From contig NZ_JADEYR010000007.1 in the NCBI RefSeq assembly GCF_015209585.1, positions 1-64,000 of the forward strand: DNA of 64,000 nucleotides, written 5' to 3'. Origin of the DNA: Brachybacterium epidermidis (lineage in GTDB: Bacteria; Actinomycetota; Actinomycetes; Actinomycetales; Dermabacteraceae). A program made the position numbers and the translations under genes. The notes under the pieces were generated by a model that was not told the origin of the DNA, did no database searches, and was given only the letters and a program-made list of their open reading frames with translations. Positions within the stretch are counted from its first letter, which is position 1. Every line of letters starts with the position of its first letter. This document shows, in pieces, positions 18,259 to 28,695 of the stretch.

Positions 18259-19131
18259 CCTGCCCGCTCCAGGGGTCCGTGCTCTGCTCGCTGATCAGCA
18301 CCTCGATGCCGGGCAGGGTCTCGTTCAGCAGCTCGCGGGCCAGCGGCAGCCACAGGGCCTCACTCGCGGCGTGGGCCACGTCGATCAGCGCCGGCACGGC
18401 CGACGGGTCTGCGGCGTCCTCGATGTGCTCGAGCGCCGGGTGATGGCGCAGGTCCGAGGTGATGTACACGTCGGCCCCCGAACCGGTGGCGGCCTCCAGG
18501 AACGAGTCCCCCGCCCCGGGGCACACAGCGATCGTGCGCACCTCCCGATCGGCAGGGCCGGTGTGCGCGATGCCGCGCGCGGTGGCAGGCACGATCCCGG
18601 CGAGGCGTGCAGCGAGCTCTCCTACCGTGATCGGGGAGGGCACCTGGCCGACGGCTCCGAGCCCGAACAGCTCCGATCCGTGGTCGGCAGCGGCCGCCTC
18701 GCCGCTCTCCTTCCCGGGGACCAGGGGGCGGGCATCCTGCAGGTCGAGTGCACGGACCCAGGCGCCGACGGTGCCGAGCGTGGACCGGTCCACGTTGGTG
18801 TGCCCGCACCACAGTCCGATGCCGGCACGGATCAGGGATGTCACCACCTGCCCCTTGCCGTCGTCGGCCGGCAGGAAGCTAGCGCCCCGAAGCAGCAGGG
18901 GATGGTGGGTGACCAGTAGCTGTGCCTCGCGGTCGATGGCTTCGCGGGCCACCGCGACGGTGGGATCGACGGCCAGCAGCACCCTGCTCACCTCGGCATC
19001 GCGCTCTCCCAGCACCAGGCCCACGCGGTCCCAGGCCTCCGCCCACCGCAGCGGGTAGGCGGCCTCGAGCACCCCGATCACGTCAGCCAGCACGGACGGC
19101 CGGTGAGCGCTCGGATCGTGCACGGGCAGGT

Positions 19132-19135
<4 letters not shown>
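18236..19135 (-). CDS. Nif3/YbgI family dinuclear metal-center protein
   Basis: A 299-residue member of the Nif3-like (GTP cyclohydrolase 1 type 2/NIF3) family, which forms hexameric rings with two metals per subunit. Metal-binding motifs are present: VTHHPLLLRG, CGHTNVDRS, YITSDLRHHPALE and IDVAHAASE. The biochemical role is unsettled; links to metal homeostasis and Fe-S metabolism have been suggested for some members. The GTG start at 19135 overlaps the sufU stop codon (GTGA), so translation is probably coupled to sufS-sufU. Confidence 0.88.
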
Positions 19136-20957
<1,822 letters not shown>

Positions 20958-21003
20958 TCACACCCCCGCCGGGCGCGCCGATGCGGCGTGTCCCTCCAGT
21001 ATA

Positions 21004-21016
21004 GGAAGGTCCTTCC
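21004..21016. promoter_or_regulatory. Perfect palindrome at the MFS gene promoter
   Basis: GGAAGGTCCTTCC: six-base arms around one base, 21 bp before the GTG at 21037. It follows AGTATAGG, whose TATAGG could be a -10 element. It looks like an operator, but no regulator is adjacent. Confidence 0.4.
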
Positions 21017-21036
21017 CTACGACCTCGGGAGCCGCC

Positions 21037-22188
21037 GTGCGCACCTGGATGCGCGTGCAGTTCTTCCTCTTCTTCTTCAGCTGGGTCACCTTCCTGTCCT
21101 ACTGGGGTGTCATCTTCGATGCCCGCGGTTTCGACGGCGCAGAGATCGGGCTGTCGATCACCATCTCGCTGGTCACCCGCGCGATCGCGGTGGTCACCCT
21201 GTTCCCGCTGGCGAACCGGCTGTGGCCCATCGGCACCATCACGCGATGGCTGCCTTGGCTGTGCTTCGCGCTGGGCCTGGGTTTCCTTCCGCACCCCGGC
21301 CTGACCGGTCTGTTGGTGCTCTCGGCCGCCTTCGGCGTGCTGTACCCCACGCTGATGCCGCTGCTGGAGACCACCGCGGCCCTGGGGGCGCAGCGGGGAG
21401 CACTGGTGTACGGGCCGGTGCGGCTGTGGGGATCGTTCGGGTTCGTCGCCGGCGCCGGTGTGAACGGGCTGGTGGCCCGACAGCTGGGCAACGGGGCGCT
21501 GCTGCCGGTGTTCCTGCTCGCGCTGCTGGCTCTAGCGCTGACCGCGCTGTCCCGGATCGGGGACGAGGTGGTGGCGGCGCAGAGGTCCGGTTCGATCGGG
21601 GCGTGGGGCCCGCTGTTCGGGCACCGGGTGTTCATGCTGGCCCTGGGGATCTGCGTGCTGGTGCAGAGCTCTCACGCGGCGTACTACGCCTTCGGAGCGC
21701 TGCATCTGGAGAGGCTGCAGGTGGATCCGCTGGTGATCGCCCTGTTCCTGATGCTGGCGCCGCTGTCGGAGATGCTGGTGTTCCGTCTCACCGCCGGGGT
21801 GGCCGACAGGTGGCCCCTGGCTGTGCTGATGCTGATCGCGACCGTCGGTGCACTGGTGCGGTGGGGCGTGTGGGTGCTGGATCCAACAGTGCCGATGCTG
21901 CTGGCCTCGCAGCTGCTGCACGGTCTCACCTTCGGCATGATGCAGGTGGGCTTCATCCAGACGATGCGTCGACACGTCGCCCCTGACCTGATGGTCCCCG
22001 CGCAAGGGCTGTACTCCGCGCTGGGCACCGGGGCGGGCACGGCGGTGATGACGGCGATCGCCGGGCACTTCTTCGACATCTCCCCGGTGCTGACCTTCAC
22101 CGCGATGGTGCTGTGCGTGGTGCCCGCCCTGCCCGCTGCGATCCTGCTGGCACGGGCCGAACAGCGCCTCCCCGCGACCCCGGCATGA
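21037..22188 (+). CDS. MFS permease, HcaT/nucleoside-H+ symporter-like (MFS_1-like)
   Basis: A 383-residue integral membrane protein with about 12 hydrophobic helices. The N-terminus (RTWMRVQFFLFFFSWVTFLS) followed by YWGVIFDARGFDGAEIGL, and later YGPVRLWGSFGFVAGA, is the pattern of the small MFS_1-like group that includes HcaT and similar permeases. The substrate is unknown. The chosen start is the GTG at 21037, six bases after GGGAG; the ATG at 21049 is possible. It is divergent from sufS. Confidence 0.85.
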   Translation: MRTWMRVQFFLFFFSWVTFLSYWGVIFDARGFDGAEIGLSITISLVTRAIAVVTLFPLANRLWPIGTITRWLPWLCFALGLGFLPHPGLTGLLVLSAAFGVLYPTLMPLLETTAALGAQRGALVYGPVRLWGSFGFVAGAGVNGLVARQLGNGALLPVFLLALLALALTALSRIGDEVVAAQRSGSIGAWGPLFGHRVFMLALGICVLVQSSHAAYYAFGALHLERLQVDPLVIALFLMLAPLSEMLVFRLTAGVADRWPLAVLMLIATVGALVRWGVWVLDPTVPMLLASQLLHGLTFGMMQVGFIQTMRRHVAPDLMVPAQGLYSALGTGAGTAVMTAIAGHFFDISPVLTFTAMVLCVVPALPAAILLARAEQRLPATPA

Positions 22189-22240
22189 GAGCCTGGGGCA
22201 CGCGCCCTGCCCCGTCGACGCCCCACCCAGGAGTGACCCC

Positions 22241-22468
22241 ATGGACACGATCATCCTCATCCTGTTCGGCCTCACCATCGCTGCGGCACTGGTGGTCACC
22301 CTGGTGACCGTGCTGCGGAGCAGGCGCAGCGGCGGGTGGGGCGGTTCGGATCAGGCCGAGCGCACCCCGCAGCAGAAGGAGCGCGACAGCCGCACGATGA
22401 TGATCTGGGGCTGCCTGGCGCTCGCGGTGCCCGCTGTCCTGGTCCTCGCCTACACCCTCACCCGGTGA
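22241..22468 (+). CDS. Small two-helix membrane protein
   Basis: A 75-residue protein with hydrophobic helices at about residues 3-25 (IILILFGLTIAAALVVTLVT) and 54-73 (IWGCLALAVPAVLVLAYTL). They are separated by a polar, basic stretch (RSRRSGGWGGSDQAERTPQQ). AGGAG precedes the ATG and it starts 52 bp after the MFS gene, so it may be co-transcribed. I do not recognise the family. Confidence 0.65.
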   Translation: MDTIILILFGLTIAAALVVTLVTVLRSRRSGGWGGSDQAERTPQQKERDSRTMMIWGCLALAVPAVLVLAYTLTR

Positions 22469-22598
22469 TCCGGCCGCCTCTGATCCCGTCTTCGCGAGCG
22501 TCGTGCCCCTCCGGCGACTGGAGTGAGAGGTCAAGTGCACAACAACCGCATTCGGCCCCCGCCACGAACGGGGCGAGGGCCGACATACGTTTCATACC

Positions 22599-22675
22599 TG
22601 GTGGGTCGTGAGGGGCTCGAACCCCCGACCTTCTGGGTGTAAACCAGACGCTCTGACCAGCTGAGCTAACGACCC
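22599..22675 (-). tRNA. tRNA-Val (anticodon TAC), CCA encoded
   Basis: The minus strand folds as a complete cloverleaf: acceptor GGGTCGT/ACGACCC, D arm GCTCAGCTGGTCAGAGC, anticodon stem-loop CTGG-TTTACAC-CCAG, and T arm with GGTTCGAGCC. The CCA end is encoded at 22599-22601. TAC reads GTA and other valine codons. Confidence 0.97.
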
Positions 22676-22751
22676 CGGGCGGGCACCCTCCTGGGGCGCC
22701 CTCGGATCCTACCGGTGTGAGACGGCGGGTCGGTGTGCGAGGCAGGGCCTC

Positions 22752-23168
22752 TCAGTTGCGCGATGCCAGGCGCGTCCCGGTCCAGTCCTTGGCCAGGCTC
22801 ATCGAGCTCATCACGCGAAGTCCCGCGGTCTCCGCGGCCTCCTGCACCTCTGCGGGGCTCACGTGGCCGTCACGCCCGGCCTTGGGGCTCAGCAGCCAGA
22901 TCGGCGCGCCCGCGTCGAGAGTGGTGAGGGAGTCCACGAGGGCGTCGGTGAGGTCGCCGTCCTCCTCGCGCCACCACAGCACCACGGCGTCGACGATCTC
23001 CTGGCAGTCCTCGTCCTCCAGCTCGGCACCGATGAGGTCCTCCATCGCATCGCGCAGCTCGAGGTCGACGTCGTCGTCGTACCCGATCTCCTGCACGAGC
23101 TGACCGGTCGTGAATCCCAGCACTTCCGCAGGGGTGCGCTGCTGGCGGGGGTCGGCCGACGATGACAA
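22752..23168 (-). CDS. DUF3052 family protein
   Basis: A 138-residue acidic cytoplasmic protein of an actinobacterial family found next to aceE. Characteristic parts are EVLGFTTGQLVQEIGYDDDVD, then AVVLWWREEDGDLTDALVD, then PIWLLSPKAGRDGHVSPAEV. In mycobacteria the homologue is annotated only as conserved hypothetical. The start is a TTG at 23168: SSSADPRQQ follows it, and AAGGAG stands seven bases upstream, while no ATG or GTG fits the conserved N-terminus. Divergent from aceE across a 247-bp intergenic region. Confidence 0.85.
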   Translation of the reverse strand: MSSSADPRQQRTPAEVLGFTTGQLVQEIGYDDDVDLELRDAMEDLIGAELEDEDCQEIVDAVVLWWREEDGDLTDALVDSLTTLDAGAPIWLLSPKAGRDGHVSPAEVQEAAETAGLRVMSSMSLAKDWTGTRLASRN

Positions 23169-23307
23169 GAACGGGCTCCTTCGAGGTGACGGTGCAGTAA
23201 CACGACTGGTCACACCGCAGTGCTCCCATCGCGCGGCCAATCCTATGACAGTTGCACCGGGGGTGTTGCGGGTGTCACCACATCGGAGCGAACCCCCACC
23301 CCTCAGG

Positions 23308-23343
23308 CCTCGGTTCTCGGTTGTAGTCTTGACGGAACCGAGG
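23308..23343. promoter_or_regulatory. Inverted repeat around the aceE -10 element
   Basis: CCTCGGTTC (23308-23316) and GAACCGAGG (23335-23343) are perfect 9-base inverted arms 18 bases apart. Between them lies TAGTCT (23324-23329), a good -10 hexamer for aceE. A dimeric regulator bound here would block or position RNA polymerase. The regulator is not identifiable from the window. Confidence 0.5.
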
Positions 23344-23415
23344 CCGACGGCGCGGGGCTCAGCGGTGTTCGCCCGCCCCGTGACCTGATCCGCACTTCTG
23401 AGAGAGAAGGACAGT

Positions 23416-26160
23416 GTGAGCTCGCACATCACGCCCCGCCCGATCGGAATCAACCTGCCCAGCCACGCGCAGGACCCTGACCCCGAGGAGACGCGGGAGT
23501 GGCTCGACTCTTTCGACGGACTGGTGGAGGCCCGCGGCGAGGACCGCGCCTCCGAGGTGATTCAGAACGTCATCCAGCACGCCCGTCGCTCGGACCTGCA
23601 CCTGCCGGACTCCCTCACCACCGACTACATCAACACGATCCCTGCCGATGAGCAGCCGGAGTACCCCGGCGACCCTGAGCTCGAGAAGGAGATCCGCAAC
23701 GCTATCCGCTGGAACGCCGCGATGCTGGTGCACCGCGCACAGCGCCCGGGCGTCTCGGTCGGCGGTCACCTCTCCAGCTATGCCTCGATCGCGAACATGT
23801 ACGAGGTCGGCTTCAACCACTTCTTCCGCGGTCGCGACCACGAGGGCGGCGGAGACCACGTCTTCTTCCAGGGCCACGCCTCCCCCGGCATCTACGCCCG
23901 CGCCTACATGCTGGGTCGGCTCTCCCAGGAGCAGCTGGACGGCTTCCGCCAGGAGGTCTCCAGCGAGCACGGCATGCCCTCCTACCCGCACCCCCGGGCG
24001 ATGCAGGACTTCTGGGAGTTCCCCACTGTATCCATGGGCATCGGCCCCGTGGCCGCGATCGAGCAGGCCTCCTTCGACCGCTACCTGCACAACCGCGGCC
24101 TGAAGGACACCAGCCAGCAGCACACCTGGGCGTTCCTGGGCGACGGCGAGATGGACGAGGTGGAGTCCCGCGGCGCCCTGCACATCGCGGCCAAGGAGCA
24201 CCTGGACAACCTCACCTTCGTGGTCAACTGCAACCTGCAGCGCCTGGACGGCCCGGTGCGCGGCAACGGCAAGATCATCCAGGAGCTGGAGAGCCAGTTC
24301 CGCGGTGCGGGCTGGAACGTCATCAAGGTGATCTGGGGCACTGGCTGGGACCCGCTGCTGGCCGCCTCCGAGGACGGCGCCCTCATCGACCTGATGAACG
24401 CCACCCCGGACGGCGACTTCCAGACCTACCGCGCGGAGTCCGGCGGGTTCATCCGCGACAACTTCTTCGGTCGCGATCCGCGCACCAAGGCGCTGGTCGA
24501 GGACATGTCCGACGAGGACATCTGGTGGAAGCTGAACCGCGGCGGCCACGACACCAAGAAGATCTACGCCGCCTTCAAGGCCGCCACGGAGCACAAGGGC
24601 CAGCCCACCGTGATCCTGGTGCACACCATCAAGGGCTACCGCCTGGGCAAGAACTTCGCGGGCCGCAACGCGACCCACCAGATGAAGAAGTTCACGCTGG
24701 ATGACCTCAAGGCCCTGCGCGACACCCTGCACATCCCGGTCAGCGACGAGCAGCTCGAGTCGGGCAGCGTGTACGACGCACCGCTGTACATGCCGGACGA
24801 GGACTCGCCGGCGATGAAGTACTTCAAGAGCCACCGTGCCCAGCTGGGCGGCCCCGTTCCCACCCGGAGGACGGAGCACAAGGCCATCGAGCTTCCCGGC
24901 GACAAGGCCTACGAGGTCGTCAAGCGCGGTTCGGGCAAGCAGGAGATCGCCACCACGATGGCGCTGGTGCGGCTGCTGAAGGACCTGATGCGCGACAAGG
25001 AGAGCGGCAAGCGCTGGGTGCCGATCATCCCCGACGAGGCCCGCACCTTCGGGATGGACTCGCTGTTCCCGACCGCGAAGATCTACAACCCGGATGGTCA
25101 GAACTACCTCTCGGTGGATCGCGACCTGCTGCTGGCCTACAAGGAGGCCACCTCCGGCCAGATCAAGCACATGGGCATCAACGAGATCAGCTCCACCGCC
25201 GCGTTCACCGCGGCCGGGACCTCGTACGCCACCCATGGCCTGCCGATGATCCCGTTCTACATCTTCTACTCGATGTTCGGGTTCCAGCGCACCGGTGACT
25301 TCTTCTGGGCCGCCGGTGACCAGATGGCCAAGGGCTTCGTGATCGGCGCGACCGCCGGCAAGACCACCCTGGCCGGTGAGGGCCTGCAGCACATGGACGG
25401 CCATTCGCCGATCCTGGCCTACACCAACCCCGGCACCGTGATCTACGACCCGGCCTACGGCTACGAGATCGGGCACATCATTCGCGACGGCCTGCAGCGC
25501 ATGTACGGCGAGGACGATCGCCTGCAGGAGGTCTTCTACTACCTCACCGTCTACAACGAGCCCATCGTGCAGCCCAAGGAGCCGGAGGGCCTGGACGTCG
25601 AGGGCCTGCTGAAGGGCATGTACGTACTGGAGGCCGCCGAGCAGGGCGACGGCCCCGAGGTGCAGCTGATGGCCTCGGGCGTGGGCGTGCCGTGGGCGCG
25701 CCACGCACGTGAGCTACTGGCCGAGGACTGGGGCGTGCGCGCCAGCGTGTGGTCGGTGACCTCCTGGACCGAGATGCGCAAGGAGGCCCTGGAGGCCGAG
25801 AAGCACAACCTCCTCAACCCCGAGGATGAGCGCACCCCGTGGATCACTAAGCGCCTGGAGGGTGTCGAGGGGCCGTTCGTCGCCTCCAGCGACTTCGACT
25901 TCCTGGTGCCCGACATGATCCGCGAGTGGATCCCCGGCCAGTACGGCGTGCTCGGTGCCGACGGCTGGGGCTTCTCCGACACCCGTCCGGCTGCCCGCCG
26001 CTACCTGAAGATCGACGCCCATTCCATGGTGGTCAAGGCCCTGCAGCTGCTGGCTCGCGAGGGCAAGGTCGATGCCTCCACCGTGCGCAAGGCGATCGAC
26101 AAGTACGACCTGGGCAACGTCAACGCCGGCGAGTCCGGCTCCTTCGGCGGCGAGTCCTGA
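23416..26160 (+). CDS. aceE: Pyruvate dehydrogenase E1 component, homodimeric type
   Basis: Decarboxylates pyruvate with thiamine diphosphate and passes the acetyl group to lipoylated E2. The 914-residue protein matches the E. coli AceE type: [20 protein letters not shown] ending in [18 protein letters not shown] (ThDP/Mg motif GDGE...NCN), [37 protein letters not shown], and [17 protein letters not shown]. The start is GTG with GAGAAGGA upstream. It is followed by a terminator and then the fatty acid synthase genes. Its activity depends on lipoate, which makes the defect in LipA in this window notable. Confidence 0.97.
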   Translation: MSSHITPRPIGINLPSHAQDPDPEETREWLDSFDGLVEARGEDRASEVIQNVIQHARRSDLHLPDSLTTDYINTIPADEQPEYPGDPELEKEIRNAIRWNAAMLVHRAQRPGVSVGGHLSSYASIANMYEVGFNHFFRGRDHEGGGDHVFFQGHASPGIYARAYMLGRLSQEQLDGFRQEVSSEHGMPSYPHPRAMQDFWEFPTVSMGIGPVAAIEQASFDRYLHNRGLKDTSQQHTWAFLGDGEMDEVESRGALHIAAKEHLDNLTFVVNCNLQRLDGPVRGNGKIIQELESQFRGAGWNVIKVIWGTGWDPLLAASEDGALIDLMNATPDGDFQTYRAESGGFIRDNFFGRDPRTKALVEDMSDEDIWWKLNRGGHDTKKIYAAFKAATEHKGQPTVILVHTIKGYRLGKNFAGRNATHQMKKFTLDDLKALRDTLHIPVSDEQLESGSVYDAPLYMPDEDSPAMKYFKSHRAQLGGPVPTRRTEHKAIELPGDKAYEVVKRGSGKQEIATTMALVRLLKDLMRDKESGKRWVPIIPDEARTFGMDSLFPTAKIYNPDGQNYLSVDRDLLLAYKEATSGQIKHMGINEISSTAAFTAAGTSYATHGLPMIPFYIFYSMFGFQRTGDFFWAAGDQMAKGFVIGATAGKTTLAGEGLQHMDGHSPILAYTNPGTVIYDPAYGYEIGHIIRDGLQRMYGEDDRLQEVFYYLTVYNEPIVQPKEPEGLDVEGLLKGMYVLEAAEQGDGPEVQLMASGVGVPWARHARELLAEDWGVRASVWSVTSWTEMRKEALEAEKHNLLNPEDERTPWITKRLEGVEGPFVASSDFDFLVPDMIREWIPGQYGVLGADGWGFSDTRPAARRYLKIDAHSMVVKALQLLAREGKVDASTVRKAIDKYDLGNVNAGESGSFGGES

Positions 26161-26166
26161 CAGGAA

Positions 26167-26200
26167 CCGGGCCGTCCCCTGCACGCACGGGGCGGCCCGG
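26167..26200 (+). terminator. Hairpin terminator between aceE and fabD
   Basis: CCGGGCCGTCCCC (26167-26179) pairs with GGGGCGGCCCGG (26189-26200) with one bulged base and a 9-base loop; TACTGTTCTC follows. Confidence 0.8.
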
Positions 26201-26277
26201 TACTGTTCTCGCCCACCCGCAGATACTGCCCGCCGACTTCTCCCCACCACATCACGTCACCACCACGGAGGTCCCCC

Positions 26278-27258
26278 GTGCTCGCGATCGTCTGCCCCGG
26301 CCAGGGCGCCCAGAAGCCCGGCTTCCTCGCCCCCTGGCTGGAGGTCGCCGGTGTCCGTGACAGCCTGGTCGCCATGTCCGAGGCCTCCGGTGTGGATCTG
26401 ATCCACCACGGCACCGAGTCCGATGCGGAGACCATCCGCGACACCGCCGTGGCCCAGCCGTTGCTGGTGGCCGCCGGCATCATCGCGCTCGACCCCCTGG
26501 TGGGCGCAGCCGGATCCGGCGCCGGCCCGCAGGCCGACCTTCTCGCCGGACACAGCGTCGGCGAGATCACTGCTGCGGCGCTGTCCGGCGTGCTCCGCCG
26601 CGAGGATGCGATGCGCCTGGTCGCTGTCCGCTCACGCGCGATGGCTGCGGCGGCGGCGGCCGAGCCCACCTCCATGGCGGCCGTCGTCGGCGGCACCCGC
26701 GAGGAGGTGCTGACCGCGATCCAGGAGCACGGGCTGACCCCGGCGAACATCAATTCCGCCGCTCAGGTGGTCGCCGCCGGCGCCAAGGAGCGCATCGACG
26801 CACTATCAGCGGCGCCTCCCGCGAAGGCCCGGGTCATCCCGCTGCAGGTCGCCGGGGCCTTCCACACCTCGTACATGGCTCCTGCGCGTCAGGAGCTCGA
26901 GGCCCTGGTCGCCCAGCTCACCGCGTCCGACCCGCACCCGCAGTGCCCGCTGGTCTCCAACGCTGCCGGGGAGGTCGTCACCGAGGGCGGCCGGTACCTG
27001 GAGCTGATCGTGAACCAGGTGGCCGCCCCGGTGGACTGGGAGGCCTGCATGCGCGTGTTCGCCGACCGCGGCGTGACCGGCATCCTCGAGGTCGCTCCGG
27101 CCGGTACCCTCACTGGACTGGCCAAGCGCGAGCTGAAGGGCGTGGCCCTGATGAACCTCAACACCCCGGAGGACCTCGATGCGGCCGGGGGCTTCATCCG
27201 CGAGCACGGGTCGGCCGTCGACCGCGTCGACGCCGTCGACCACGACGAGGAGAACTGA
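26278..27258 (+). CDS. fabD: Malonyl-CoA:ACP transacylase FabD
   Basis: Loads malonyl groups onto acyl carrier protein for fatty acid elongation. The 326-residue protein has IVCPGQGAQKPGFLAPW at the start, the serine nucleophile in LLAGHSVGEITA, the substrate arginine in VAVRSRAM, and the active-site histidine in VAGAFHTSYM. The GTG start has GGAGG six bases upstream. First gene of the fabD-fabH-acpP-fabF cluster; fabH follows after one base. Confidence 0.96.
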   Translation: MLAIVCPGQGAQKPGFLAPWLEVAGVRDSLVAMSEASGVDLIHHGTESDAETIRDTAVAQPLLVAAGIIALDPLVGAAGSGAGPQADLLAGHSVGEITAAALSGVLRREDAMRLVAVRSRAMAAAAAAEPTSMAAVVGGTREEVLTAIQEHGLTPANINSAAQVVAAGAKERIDALSAAPPAKARVIPLQVAGAFHTSYMAPARQELEALVAQLTASDPHPQCPLVSNAAGEVVTEGGRYLELIVNQVAAPVDWEACMRVFADRGVTGILEVAPAGTLTGLAKRELKGVALMNLNTPEDLDAAGGFIREHGSAVDRVDAVDHDEEN

Positions 27259-27259
27259 C

Positions 27260-28261
27260 ATGGCCGTCACCCTTCGCCCCCACCCCACCGTCCCCGGCTC
27301 CCGGGTGCTCGCCTACGGCGCGGCCCGCGGCGACGTGAGCGTCCCCAACGACGACCTCGTGGGCCCCATCGACTCCTCCGACGAGTGGATCCGCCAGCGC
27401 ACCGGCATCATCACCCGCACCCGGGCCAGCGAGGGGGTCGGGGTCAAGGACCTCTCGCTGGCCGCCGCCCGTGAGGCGATCGAGACCTCCGGCATCGAGC
27501 TGGACACGCTGGATGCCATCATCGTCTCCACCATCTCGTTCCCCTACCCCACCCCGTCGCTGGCCACCCTGCTGGCCGGCGAGCTGGGACGGCCCGACGT
27601 GATCGCCTACGACATCTCCGCCGCCTGCGCCGGGTTCTGCTACGGCATCGGGCAGGCCGATGCACTGATCCGCTCCGGCGGCGCCCGCAACGTGCTGGTG
27701 ATCGGGGCGGAGAAGCTCTCCGACTTCGTCTCCCCCACCGACCGCTCCATCTCGTTCCTGCTGGGCGACGGGGCCGGTGCGGCCGTCGTCGGCCCGAGTG
27801 ACGAGCCGCTGATCGGTCCCACTGTGTGGGGCAGCGACGGCGACAACTGGAACACCATCCGCATGACCGGTTCGCTGGTGGACTTCCGCGACGGGAAGGT
27901 GGAGTGGCCCACCCTCGAGCAGGACGGCCGCACCGTGTTCCGCTGGGCCGTGTGGCACACCGCGAAGAAGATCCGCGAGATGCTCGAGGCCTCCGGCCTG
28001 CGCATCGAGGACGTCGACGCGTTCGTCCCCCACCAGGCCAACATGCGCATCATCGACGAGCTGGCCAAGCAGCTCGGCCTGCCCGAGGACGTCGTCATCG
28101 GGCGGGACATCGCCGAGACGGGCAACACCTCGGCCGCATCCATCCCGCTGGCCACCCACCGCCTCATCCAGGAGGGTGCGGTCTCCAGCGGGGACGTACT
28201 GGTGCAGTTCGGCTTCGGAGCCGGGCTCGCCTATGCGGGGCAGGTCCTGATCCTGCCCTGA
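27260..28261 (+). CDS. fabH: Beta-ketoacyl-ACP synthase III FabH
   Basis: Starts fatty acid synthesis by condensing acyl-CoA primers with malonyl-ACP. The 333-residue protein carries the Cys-His-Asn triad in YDISAACAGFCYGIG, VPHQANMRII and GNTSAASIPLA. It also has DEWIRQRTGI near the start and the GDGAGAAVVG loop. In actinobacteria the primers are often branched-chain acyl-CoAs, which the sequence alone does not prove here. GACGAGGAG lies before the ATG inside the fabD end. Confidence 0.96.
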   Translation: MAVTLRPHPTVPGSRVLAYGAARGDVSVPNDDLVGPIDSSDEWIRQRTGIITRTRASEGVGVKDLSLAAAREAIETSGIELDTLDAIIVSTISFPYPTPSLATLLAGELGRPDVIAYDISAACAGFCYGIGQADALIRSGGARNVLVIGAEKLSDFVSPTDRSISFLLGDGAGAAVVGPSDEPLIGPTVWGSDGDNWNTIRMTGSLVDFRDGKVEWPTLEQDGRTVFRWAVWHTAKKIREMLEASGLRIEDVDAFVPHQANMRIIDELAKQLGLPEDVVIGRDIAETGNTSAASIPLATHRLIQEGAVSSGDVLVQFGFGAGLAYAGQVLILP

Positions 28262-28352
28262 GACACGACATGCGCCTGCACGAGCACGTCACAGGGCCCG
28301 GTCGCAGGTAGTCTGTCCCCGCCACACAATCCACGAATCCAAGGAGAACCCC

Positions 28353-28601
28353 ATGGCACACACCGAGAACGAGATCCTCGAGGGCCTCGCCGAGATCGTC
28401 AACGAGGAGACGGGTGTCGCCACGGAGGACGTCAAGCTCGACAAGTCCTTCACCGACGACCTGGACATCGACTCCATCTCCATGATGACCATCGTGGTCA
28501 ACGCCGAGGAGAAGTTCGACGTCCGCATCCCCGACGAAGAGGTCAAGAACCTCGTGACCGTCGGCGATGCCGTGAAGTACATCGCGGGCGCACAGGCCTG
28601 A
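28353..28601 (+). CDS. acpP: Acyl carrier protein AcpP
   Basis: An 82-residue acidic four-helix carrier. The phosphopantetheine attachment serine is S41 in DLDIDSISMM, preceded by the typical KSFTDDL. It ends YIAGAQA. AAGGAG precedes the ATG. It lies between fabH and fabF as in mycobacteria (acpM). The strong hairpin directly behind it suggests that acpP message is made in excess over fabF. Confidence 0.97.
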   Translation: MAHTENEILEGLAEIVNEETGVATEDVKLDKSFTDDLDIDSISMMTIVVNAEEKFDVRIPDEEVKNLVTVGDAVKYIAGAQA

Positions 28602-28607
28602 CACCGC

Positions 28608-28642
28608 ACGACGCCCGGGACCGCTCGCGTCCCGGGCGTCGT
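28608..28642 (+). terminator. Perfect 14-bp hairpin between acpP and fabF
   Basis: ACGACGCCCGGGAC (28608-28621) and GTCCCGGGCGTCGT (28629-28642) are exact complements around a 7-base loop, followed by CATTCCCTTCGTTCC. It begins seven bases after the acpP stop. It should act as a partial terminator or as an mRNA-stabilising 3' structure. Confidence 0.85.
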
Positions 28643-28695
28643 CATTCCCTTCGTTCCCTGCCCGGCCGTTCCCGACCGTTCCCCCGGAGGTCCCC

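Noticed and set aside
23359-25704. A 781-codon minus-strand frame opposite aceE
   Set aside because: AceE motifs occupy the plus strand over its full length; the antisense frame is a GC artefact.
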